A stretch of 64,000 bases of DNA from contig NZ_PEEX01000001.1 in the NCBI RefSeq assembly GCF_002754245.1, forward strand, positions 558,001 through 622,000, written 5' to 3'. The notes below the pieces were generated by a model. It had not been told where the DNA came from and did no database searches. It saw only the letters and a list, made by a program, of their open reading frames with translations. This stretch comes from Chryseobacterium sp. 52. Its GTDB lineage: Bacteria > Bacteroidota > Bacteroidia > Flavobacteriales > Weeksellaceae. Positions 55,347-62,108 of the stretch are shown here, one piece after another (positions within the stretch are counted from its first letter, which is position 1; the number at the start of each line of letters is the position of its first letter). Position numbers and translations under genes: made by a program.

Positions 55347-56525
55347 TCAGTATATTTTTGATCTTATAGTTTTGTATAAGGTTTTAAGAAGTTTTGTAAA
55401 ATAAATCAGCAGTAAAGTCAGAATTGCAAATTTATAGACCAGTTTAAGGACAGAGCAGGCATCCGCATTTTCCACTTTCAGAATACTTCCGAGAGTATTA
55501 ACATAGGTTCCCAGAAAATTGATAATGGCTATTGCCAACATGATATTAACGCCTAACTTCAACACTGAATAGATGATAAGCGGCCCATTATAGGGATTCA
55601 TATATTTTCGTTCATCTTCAATAAAGAAGGACGAAAGAGGCCTGATGATCTTTTTCATCCAGAATCGGATGCACATCTGATATTTTTTGCTGAGATTGGG
55701 CAGGTTGAACAGATCACTGTAAAGCCAGTACCCGTCAAACTTGAAAAAAGGAAATAGGTTAACAAGCATGGTAATGCCGTTGATAATAAAAATATTGTGT
55801 AGCACATACCTGATATTATCATTAAGGTCGATGTACGTATAACAGCAAAACAGTAATACTCCTAATATTGACTGAAAGAAAATCCCTCCCAGATTGACAA
55901 CGACCCGTTTATACCTGCTTAATGCCCAGACATTTGTGACATCTGCATAGAAAACAGGAAATATAAGATAGAGGCCAAATCCAATAGAATAGGTTTTTTG
56001 TTTAAAGAACTGCGTTGCGGTAACATGCCCCAGCTCATGGATAATAAGGATAAAAAATAAGCAGAGATAGGTGACAAAGTATACACCCAAGGTATCAGTA
56101 CAATACTCACCATTCATATCATGCTGCGGCAAAAATGCCAGCTTATACATGTTGAACAGAAGAAATACCACCAGAACCGGCCAGAATATATAAGGCTTTA
56201 TCAGGAATCGTAAAGCATCTGCTATTTTCTTATAATGTTTTGGGAAAAGAAGATCCACTTTGTACCACATAAAGGACAGATTATTCGCCTTTTCTTTTTT
56301 CAAAAGCGGGGTCACAATATCTGTTATACTTTTCTGAAGCTCTTCCGGAGTTGAGGTAATATCATACTTTTGATAAAGCAGCTTACTGATTTCATCAAAA
56401 GTATGGCCTTCCTTCACCTTCAGAAAGATGGTATAGGTCACTTCATTTATTTCGTAATATTTCTCGTTGATAATCAACAGATATCTCCCGTTATCCTTTA
56501 TGATATCAAAATCACTTGTATTCAT
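55347..56525 (-). CDS. M50-type intramembrane metalloprotease with N-terminal PqqD-like domain
   Basis: 392 residues. Residues 5-75 look like a PqqD/RRE winged helix (GRYLLIINEKYYEINEVTYT, FDEISKLLYQKYDI). The membrane part has about six helices with the site-2-protease motifs: HELGH at 163-167 and NLFPFFKFDGYW (N256, P259, D264). Membrane M50 proteins with such N-termini occur in RiPP clusters as maturation or leader proteases, for example with daptides and epipeptides. It is the first gene after the four precursors, so leader removal at the inner membrane is the natural guess. Confidence 0.8.
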   Translation of the reverse strand: MNTSDFDIIKDNGRYLLIINEKYYEINEVTYTIFLKVKEGHTFDEISKLLYQKYDITSTPEELQKSITDIVTPLLKKEKANNLSFMWYKVDLLFPKHYKKIADALRFLIKPYIFWPVLVVFLLFNMYKLAFLPQHDMNGEYCTDTLGVYFVTYLCLFFILIIHELGHVTATQFFKQKTYSIGFGLYLIFPVFYADVTNVWALSRYKRVVVNLGGIFFQSILGVLLFCCYTYIDLNDNIRYVLHNIFIINGITMLVNLFPFFKFDGYWLYSDLFNLPNLSKKYQMCIRFWMKKIIRPLSSFFIEDERKYMNPYNGPLIIYSVLKLGVNIMLAIAIINFLGTYVNTLGSILKVENADACSVLKLVYKFAILTLLLIYFTKLLKTLYKTIRSKIY

Positions 56526-56686
56526 GTAATCAACAACTAAAATTTAAATTTGAATTTTTATTACAGCAGTGTGATCCTGAAGTTATATAAGTGATGATCT
56601 TATGATCAAGGGCCACTCAAAAACTTCCAATCAGAAGCTATTCTGTCAATCTTATTGATAAGGTAATAATGGCAAAATATAAGACA

Positions 56687-56698
56687 GGGCTAAAGCCC
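56687..56698. repeat. Short GC-rich hairpin downstream of the last precursor gene
   Basis: GGGCTAAAGCCC in an otherwise AT-rich 193-base gap, about 20 bases past the last precursor stop on the minus strand. It could attenuate transcription into the enzyme genes so that precursors exceed enzymes, or stabilise the precursor mRNA 3' end. Confidence 0.4.
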
Positions 56699-56718
56699 CG
56701 CCTTATAATAGCCAGGTC

Positions 56719-56856
56719 TTAAAGAGCTGATGCTTCTAGTCTAACATCTGCTCTGTTTCCATTGCATCTGTCCATATCTAAAGAAACAACCGAAGTTTCG
56801 AATCTTTCTTCTAGCTCGATAATAGAGATAGAATTAGTTAAATTCTTGTTTTCCAT
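56719..56856 (-). CDS. RiPP precursor peptide 4 (45 aa)
   Basis: Starts MENKNLTNS, then SISIIELEERFETSVVSL, and ends DMDRCNGNRADVRLEASAL. Last of four tandem 138-base genes of identical length. Charged, amphipathic leader-like half (residues 1-26) and a polar C-terminal half with one Cys (31) and three Arg (30, 35, 39). No double-Gly motif and no Ser/Thr-Cys pairs for lanthionines. Same AAATTTAA-type AT-rich leader before the ATG as the other copies. Confidence 0.8.
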   Translation of the reverse strand: MENKNLTNSISIIELEERFETSVVSLDMDRCNGNRADVRLEASAL

Positions 56857-56921
56857 GAGAATTGAATTTTAAAGGTTAATATTTATTTTAAGTAAAGGCG
56901 ACTTTCGTTAAGTCTTAATTA

Positions 56922-57059
56922 CTAGCGGATTGAAGCTTCCAATCTAACATCTGCTCTGTTGTCATTGCATCTGTCCATATCTAAAGAAACAACCGAAGTT
57001 TCGAATCTTTCTTCCAGCTCAACGATAGAGATAGAATTAGTTAAATTCTTGTTTTTCAT
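56922..57059 (-). CDS. RiPP precursor peptide 3 (45 aa)
   Basis: Starts MKNKNLTNS; leader SISIVELEERFETSVVSL; ends DMDRCNDNRADVRLEASIR. It pairs with peptide 4 by the DMDRCN.NR core and differs from all others at the last two residues (IR instead of AL/VL). 65 bases separate it from peptide 4. Confidence 0.8.
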   Translation of the reverse strand: MKNKNLTNSISIVELEERFETSVVSLDMDRCNDNRADVRLEASIR

Positions 57060-57116
57060 CAGAATTAAATTTTAAGGGTTAATACCAGTTTTTTTAATCA
57101 GAAGACTATGATCATC

Positions 57117-57254
57117 TTAAAGTACAGATGCTTCTAATCTTACGTCTGCTGTGTTACGGCTGCATCTTTCAGCATCCAGAGAAACAACAGAAGTTTCGAA
57201 TCTTTCTTCTAACTCAACGATAGAGATAGAATTAGATAAATTCTTGTTTTGCAT
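57117..57254 (-). CDS. RiPP precursor peptide 2 (45 aa)
   Basis: Starts MQNKNLSNS; leader SISIVELEERFETSVVSL; ends DAERCSRNTADVRLEASVL. It pairs with peptide 1 by the DAERCSRNT core. Arg sits at 33 rather than 35. 57 bases separate it from peptide 3. Confidence 0.8.
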   Translation of the reverse strand: MQNKNLSNSISIVELEERFETSVVSLDAERCSRNTADVRLEASVL

Positions 57255-57309
57255 GAGAATTTAAATTTTAAGGGTTAATACCAGTTTTTTTTAAATCAGA
57301 AGATTATTC

Positions 57310-57447
57310 TTAAAGAGCAGACGCCTCTAATCTTACATCTGCTGTGTTACGGCTGCATCTTTCAGCATCCAGAGAAACAACAGAAGTTTCAAATCTTTCT
57401 TCCAGCTCAACGATAGAGATAGAATTAGTTAAATTTTTGTTTTCCAT
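57310..57447 (-). CDS. RiPP precursor peptide 1 (45 aa)
   Basis: Starts MENKNLTNS; leader SISIVELEERFETSVVSL; ends DAERCSRNTADVRLEASAL. First precursor in the direction of transcription, 252 bases after the ACP gene. That gap (57448-57699) holds a palindrome at 57661 but no promoter I can call with confidence; a promoter of the precursors' own is nevertheless likely given their expected high expression. Confidence 0.8.
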   Translation of the reverse strand: MENKNLTNSISIVELEERFETSVVSLDAERCSRNTADVRLEASAL

Positions 57448-57660
57448 GAGAAATTAAATTTAAATGGGGGTTAATAATATTCCTAAAACCAAACATGACT
57501 TGAAACAAGCCCTTCAATTATTAAAATTGATAGCATATCTATATCCGTTCTATACTTAAAAGCATAGAGAAATACAATTCCTAAAATGTAAATGAGGGTC
57601 GTTTCCTTTATAGAAACATTGAATTTTGAATTTCCGTCTTCAGCTTAATGGAGGGGCTGC

Positions 57661-57678
57661 ATTTTTTCCGGAAAAAAT
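57661..57678. promoter_or_regulatory. Perfect 18-base palindrome between ACP and precursor genes
   Basis: ATTTTTTCCGGAAAAAAT. It lies about 20 bases past the ACP stop, upstream of the precursor array. As a hairpin with T run it could end the PKS transcript; as a DNA palindrome it could be an operator for the precursors. Confidence 0.45.
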
Positions 57679-57699
57679 TGTAAGAGTGGCAGTTCCGGT

Positions 57700-57993
57700 T
57701 TAATCTTCAACCTTATATTCTACCAGATTCCCTTTTTCTATGACTAAATCAGCTAAGGAATTAATGTTCATGAATGTCTGCTCATTAAATTCCGAAGGAT
57801 CTATATTATACTTTTCAGATAATACAGTGGCTATTTCCAGCACAACCAGTGAATCCTGAATAATCCCGCTTTCCGGATCGTCTTCACTTCCAAAAAGGCT
57901 TTTTTCGTTGTCTATCTGATCCGGCGTTAAATCCAGTTTCAGCACATCAATAATAATCTCTTTAATTTCTTTTTTGATTAAATCTGTTTCCAT
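57700..57993 (-). CDS. Acyl carrier protein
   Basis: 97 residues. The phosphopantetheine Ser is S48 in IIQDSLVVLEI (DSL motif), inside a four-helix ACP with the usual acidic character. A short insertion (GSEDDPESG) precedes the motif. It lies 4 bases after the ketosynthase gene, and a dedicated PPTase is encoded in the same run, so it carries the growing chain of this cluster rather than of housekeeping lipid synthesis. Confidence 0.9.
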   Translation of the reverse strand: METDLIKKEIKEIIIDVLKLDLTPDQIDNEKSLFGSEDDPESGIIQDSLVVLEIATVLSEKYNIDPSEFNEQTFMNINSLADLVIEKGNLVEYKVED

Positions 57994-57997
57994 ATTC

Positions 57998-59224
57998 TTA
58001 ATTTTTTTTTAATATTAAACTTGTCATACATCCTCCGAATGCAAATGAATTAGAGATAGCCATATTTATCTTTTCTTTTACAGCGTTCCGGGGAATCACC
58101 ACATTTTCAGGGGTATCGATCAGGGTATGATCATCCGGCAGTAAATTGGGCGGTACAAAGGAATTATTCATTGCCAGTATTGTAAGAGCAGCTTCCATGG
58201 CTCCGGCAGCTCCCAGGCAATGGCCGGTCTGGCTTTTTGTAGAGCTGATAAACAGAGTGTCTTTTTTATCTCCCTGGTCCAGTAGTTTGCTGATGCCAAG
58301 AAGTTCACTTCCGTCGTTGGTAGGCGTTGCAGTACCATGGGCATTAATATAATCTATATCACTGATGGTTATTCCTGCTCTATTCAGGGCACCGTCCATA
58401 CAATTATATACCGTGCTTCCATCAGCTTTTAAAGCTGTAGGATGATGAGCCTCATTCATAAAGTAATAAGACAGAACTTCCGCATAGATTTTTTTGTTAT
58501 TTTCTACCGCATGATCATAATCTTCAAGAACCAGAAATACAGAGCCATCCCCAAGCATCAACCCGTCCCTTGTTTTGGAGAAAGGTGTACAGTATGTTTT
58601 AGATAGTGCATGCAGGCAATTAAATCCTGAAAAAGCGAGTTCTGAAAAAATATCAACCCCTCCTGCTATCACCGTCTGATATTTTCCGGTTTTTATAAGA
58701 TCAAGCCCTCTCCCTATAGAATTGGCACTCGCTGAGCAAGCTGTAGAAATGGTAGAGGACTGACCTCTTATTCCGAAATGCTTGCATATGTCCCCGGTAA
58801 TGGTCTGTACGGAATGGGATGACAAATAAAGCAATTCATCCGTAAGCTCACGGGTAGAAATAAATTCTTTATAATATTCTGTAAAACTATGTCCCGATCC
58901 TATTGATGAGCCAACAACCAGAGCAGCGTCGTTCAGGTCTGCCTTCGTAAGTCCTGCGTCTTCCACAGCCTCATTAATACTGTGAACAGCACAGCTGAAC
59001 TGGATAGTTTTATCGTCTTTTGATATTTCACTCAAGTATTCCTGGTCTATACAGAATGCTTTATCATTTCTGTAAAATTTATGAGTAACATCAAACCTCT
59101 TTATATTTTTTGTACAAAGCTCGTTATCCGTCAGAGCATGGATGTGATCTTCTTTATTTTTCCCTAAAGAACTCAACATTCCTATCCCTGTAACTACAAC
59201 TCTTTTTTTATTAATTTCGCTCAT
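57998..59224 (-). CDS. Beta-ketoacyl-ACP synthase (KS-alpha/FabF-like)
   Basis: 408 residues. Complete Cys-His-His triad: C163 in TACSASANS, H296 in NAHGTATPTNDG, H335 in KSQTGHCLGAAGAMEA. FabF-like thiolase fold. It extends the chain by decarboxylative condensation with malonyl-ACP. A KS-like partner lacking these residues is encoded at 60004, as in type II polyketide and aryl-polyene systems where KS works with a chain-length factor. Confidence 0.92.
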   Translation of the reverse strand: MSEINKKRVVVTGIGMLSSLGKNKEDHIHALTDNELCTKNIKRFDVTHKFYRNDKAFCIDQEYLSEISKDDKTIQFSCAVHSINEAVEDAGLTKADLNDAALVVGSSIGSGHSFTEYYKEFISTRELTDELLYLSSHSVQTITGDICKHFGIRGQSSTISTACSASANSIGRGLDLIKTGKYQTVIAGGVDIFSELAFSGFNCLHALSKTYCTPFSKTRDGLMLGDGSVFLVLEDYDHAVENNKKIYAEVLSYYFMNEAHHPTALKADGSTVYNCMDGALNRAGITISDIDYINAHGTATPTNDGSELLGISKLLDQGDKKDTLFISSTKSQTGHCLGAAGAMEAALTILAMNNSFVPPNLLPDDHTLIDTPENVVIPRNAVKEKINMAISNSFAFGGCMTSLILKKN

Positions 59225-59260
59225 ATAGTCATATAACTAGGTTACTTACTTGTTTCCATT

Positions 59261-60007
59261 TTATCCTGTAATCCCACCATCAACGATGATTTCCTGCCCT
59301 GTAAGATATTCCGGAGAAGAGCTTCCCAAATAGTAGGCTACATTTGCAATCTCTTCGGGCATTCCCATTCTTTTATAGATGCTGTTGTCTATTCTCATCT
59401 TCAGGTATTTTTCCGGAACGTCATTGGTACTTTCAGTGCTTACAAAACCTGGTGCCACAGAGTTGATAATAATTCCCATACCTCCTACCTCTTTAACAAT
59501 GGATTTAGAGAAACCTATGATTGCTCCTTTAGAGGCTGCATAAGGTGAATGTCCCGGATTTCCCTTCGTTCCTGCAATAGAGGTAATGTTTACGATACGA
59601 CCTCCTTTATTACGGATAAATACCGGAAGTACTTCCCTCACCGCGTTCACTACAGACATCAGATTCATTCCCAGTATCTCCTGAAAATATTCATTGCTGC
59701 AGAACATAAAAGGTTTCAGTTTTCCATGGCCCCCTACATTATTGATAAGAGCAGACAGGGACGAAAATTCTTCTTTATTCTCTTTAAAAAGTTTTTTAAC
59801 ATCAGCAGCATCAGCCATATCACATTTGTAGCTTTTGGCCGGTGGACAGCTGTAGTTCTCATTAATATAGTCTACAAGCTCAAGTGCTTCTTTATCACTG
59901 TTTTTATATGTAAATAACACCTCACATCCTTCTTGTGCAAATTTCAGGGCTATGCTCTTCCCTATTCCTCTGGATCCACCAGATATCAGTACTTTTTTTG
60001 CTGTCAT
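59261..60007 (-). CDS. SDR-family 3-oxoacyl-ACP reductase (FabG-like)
   Basis: 248 residues. NADP-binding ISGGSRGIGKSIA (about 8-20), NNVGG, catalytic Ser in ITSIAGTKG and YAASKGA (YxxxK), ending YLTGQEIIVDGG. It reduces beta-keto to beta-hydroxy acyl-ACP. Its start overlaps the stop of the chain-length-factor-like gene by 4 bases. Confidence 0.92.
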   Translation of the reverse strand: MTAKKVLISGGSRGIGKSIALKFAQEGCEVLFTYKNSDKEALELVDYINENYSCPPAKSYKCDMADAADVKKLFKENKEEFSSLSALINNVGGHGKLKPFMFCSNEYFQEILGMNLMSVVNAVREVLPVFIRNKGGRIVNITSIAGTKGNPGHSPYAASKGAIIGFSKSIVKEVGGMGIIINSVAPGFVSTESTNDVPEKYLKMRIDNSIYKRMGMPEEIANVAYYLGSSSPEYLTGQEIIVDGGITG

Positions 60008-61188
60008 TGGTATTTTTTTAATAGTAAAACTGTATTATTTCCACCTAATGAATAGTTATGCACCAGTGTAAAGCTATTCTCGTGATCCGGTGATACACCA
60101 AGTGAAATATTATGAGGAATATCTTCTATACTTACATATTCTAAAGGCTTGTAAGGTTCGGTAACAAACGGAGCGATAACATTCAGGTTGCTGAAACCTG
60201 ACAACCCTTCTCCCATGAGCAATTTAATATTGCTGTAATTGAATTTGTAAGGAAGCGGTTTTAATGCCATAAATTCATATTTTTTAATCTGCCACGGGAG
60301 GCATGATGTACCCAGTATATTAATGGAGTCTTCTTCTTTGATTTCATTATTCTGTAGTATTTTTTTTATGTTAAGCTCAAGCTGTTCCGCGCTCCTTTCG
60401 AAAATAGTATATGAAGATGTAGAATCCATATAAGAATGATAATCCAGTATTTCCCCATATATTTTTGCCTTTCTCTTCAGAGCGGACTCCAGTGTTTCTA
60501 TTACAACAAATCCTGCGGATTCGCTGAAAACATTTTTATTGTCGGCATTCATGATATCTTCCTGCATGGAAGCACCGATAGCTTCTACCGCCTTCTTTTT
60601 CTTTTCAAGATTAAAAAGGGTAAGCTCTTTGATCTCGTCTACTCCTCCGCATACCACAATATCACAATGCTCATTCCTGATGAGGTCAATTCCGTAGACC
60701 ACACTTTCTTCTCCGTACACGAAAGAGCTTGGACCTTTTATTTTAAATGCTCTTGAAACATCTCCCAGAACACTGTTGGATGTTGCCTTTGAAAAATTAA
60801 ACGGGCTAAGCCTGTCCGGTCCCTTGGTAAAAAGGGTGGTAAGAAAGTTCTGGATCTCGGCACTGGGTCCCAGCGTGTTGGTAATGATCAATCCTGTATT
60901 GTCCAGCAAATCACTTTCATACAGATCCGCATCATGCAGTGCATTGAGGCAGGCCTTCATGGCAATACTTGAAAGCTGATTGGGAAACGGAGCCTTCATG
61001 GGCAGATATTTACTGATATCAATTGCCGGAATCTGTCCGAAATAAATATCTCCTATATCATATGTGATCCAGGAATGTCCACCTGAAAATGAAAACGCCT
61101 TATTGGATATGCTGTCTGCAAAATCCTGGTTCTCCAATCCTTTTGGAGTAACGGCTCCCCAACCTGTAATAACAATTCTCTTTTCCAA
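60004..61188 (-). CDS. Ketosynthase homologue without active Cys (chain-length-factor-like)
   Basis: 394 residues, thiolase fold from MEKRIVITGWGAVTPKG onward. Where the KS has TACSASANS it reads FVYGEESVV (about 156-164): no Cys. NAHGTAT is replaced by NILGTSC and the second His region by LMGEGLSGFSN. All three catalytic residues are lost while the fold is kept, as in chain-length factors of type II PKS and aryl-polyene clusters. Predicted to pair with the KS at 57998 and set chain length. Confidence 0.8.
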   Translation of the reverse strand: MEKRIVITGWGAVTPKGLENQDFADSISNKAFSFSGGHSWITYDIGDIYFGQIPAIDISKYLPMKAPFPNQLSSIAMKACLNALHDADLYESDLLDNTGLIITNTLGPSAEIQNFLTTLFTKGPDRLSPFNFSKATSNSVLGDVSRAFKIKGPSSFVYGEESVVYGIDLIRNEHCDIVVCGGVDEIKELTLFNLEKKKKAVEAIGASMQEDIMNADNKNVFSESAGFVVIETLESALKRKAKIYGEILDYHSYMDSTSSYTIFERSAEQLELNIKKILQNNEIKEEDSINILGTSCLPWQIKKYEFMALKPLPYKFNYSNIKLLMGEGLSGFSNLNVIAPFVTEPYKPLEYVSIEDIPHNISLGVSPDHENSFTLVHNYSLGGNNTVLLLKKYQ

Positions 61189-61195
61189 AATTCTA

Positions 61196-61624
61196 TTATT
61201 TTAAAACTAATTCTGCAAGGCAGACCACTTTATCTTCTGACTTCACTTCACATTCAAATGTGTAAAAACCCATAATGATGGACTTTAGCTTTGATGAAAT
61301 TCTTAATCTTTGTTCCGGATATACTTCCTGATTAAATGTTGTGTTTTTAATTTTTATAGCTCTACCAAGAATAGAACCCGGAACTTTTGAATATTCAAGA
61401 TTAAGGCGAATAAATAATCCGCATGTCTGAAACATTGTTTCTACCAGTATAACTCCCGGCGTTATCGGGTTTCCTTCAAAATGCCCCTTAAAAAAATAAT
61501 TATCTTCTTTAAAAAATGCTTCTGAAACCAGATGCGTATTGGGTTCAAATTCAACTATTTTCTCTACCAGCAACATGGGCGGTCTGTGTGGCAATAGTTG
61601 TGAGGGTGAAGGAAAGTTTTTCAT
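61196..61624 (-). CDS. FabZ-like 3-hydroxyacyl-ACP dehydratase
   Basis: 142 residues, hot-dog fold. It begins PSQLLPHRPPMLLVEKIVEF and has the active-site segment FKGHFEGNPITPGVILVETM: H48 and E62 match the catalytic His and acid of FabZ. It makes trans-2-enoyl chains. With the ketoreductase and no enoyl reductase in the run, it predicts conjugated double bonds in the product. Confidence 0.88.
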   Translation of the reverse strand: MKNFPSPSQLLPHRPPMLLVEKIVEFEPNTHLVSEAFFKEDNYFFKGHFEGNPITPGVILVETMFQTCGLFIRLNLEYSKVPGSILGRAIKIKNTTFNQEVYPEQRLRISSKLKSIIMGFYTFECEVKSEDKVVCLAELVLK

Positions 61625-61643
61625 ATAATGGTATTGATTTTTT

Positions 61644-62108
61644 TTATTTTTTATTACAAACTACACAAGCATACTCATCATCAATGTTAATATCTTCAAA
61701 ATACACCGAGCTGATATCTATTTCACTTTGGTAAGCGTTGATAAGTTTCAGTTTTAACAATTTTACCAGTGCTTCCAGTTTTACCCAATCATCCACATTA
61801 TGCACCGGCATTATATGCCCGTAAAGACTATTAATGAACGGATAGCACTTCTCATTGATTTCTCTTTTCCATTCAATGTCTATCCCTATCGGGTTCAGAG
61901 AAACAGCACAGATCACAAGGTGACGGGAATGGGAAATACTTATATAATATTCCGAATCTTTAATAATAGGTTCTCCGTTTTTCCCTTTTTCAATAATGGT
62001 TTTCTTTCCGAAAAAGGAATCTGTTAAATCCTCTGCAACCCCTTTTTTTATTTCATCAACATAGGCATATAAGAGATGAGTATCATTTGGTAAACTGATG
62101 ACTTTCAT
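61644..62108 (-). CDS. 4'-phosphopantetheinyl transferase (Sfp/AcpS superfamily)
   Basis: 154 residues, short for an Sfp type. Motifs: FGKKTIIEKGKNGEP (P1 region), YISISHSRHLVICAV (SHS), GIDIEW (metal ligands) and WVKLEALVKL (variant of WxxKEAxxK). It transfers phosphopantetheine from CoA to the ACP Ser. Its presence in the run marks this as a self-contained carrier-protein pathway. It overlaps the upstream adenylating-enzyme gene by 26 bases. Confidence 0.85.
   Translation of the reverse strand: MKVISLPNDTHLLYAYVDEIKKGVAEDLTDSFFGKKTIIEKGKNGEPIIKDSEYYISISHSRHLVICAVSLNPIGIDIEWKREINEKCYPFINSLYGHIMPVHNVDDWVKLEALVKLLKLKLINAYQSEIDISSVYFEDINIDDEYACVVCNKK

Larger units (their letters stand above)
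56719..57447 (-). repeat. Four-copy tandem repeat carrying the precursor genes
   Basis: Units of 193, 195 and 203 bases (start to start), each a 138-base gene plus a 55-65 base spacer. The spacers share AACCCTTAAAATTTAAATTC just before the ATG. The leader halves are almost identical at DNA level, which points to recent duplication or gene conversion. Confidence 0.9.

Noticed and set aside
56719..57447. Regular repeat array resembling CRISPR or satellite DNA
   Set aside because: Units are near 195 bases, each holds an intact 45-codon frame with its own start region; this is a gene array, and repeat/spacer sizes do not fit CRISPR.
56719..57447. Lanthipeptide or double-glycine bacteriocin precursors
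   Set aside because: Only one Cys per peptide, no GG cleavage site, no LanB/LanC/LanM or C39-peptidase transporter nearby.
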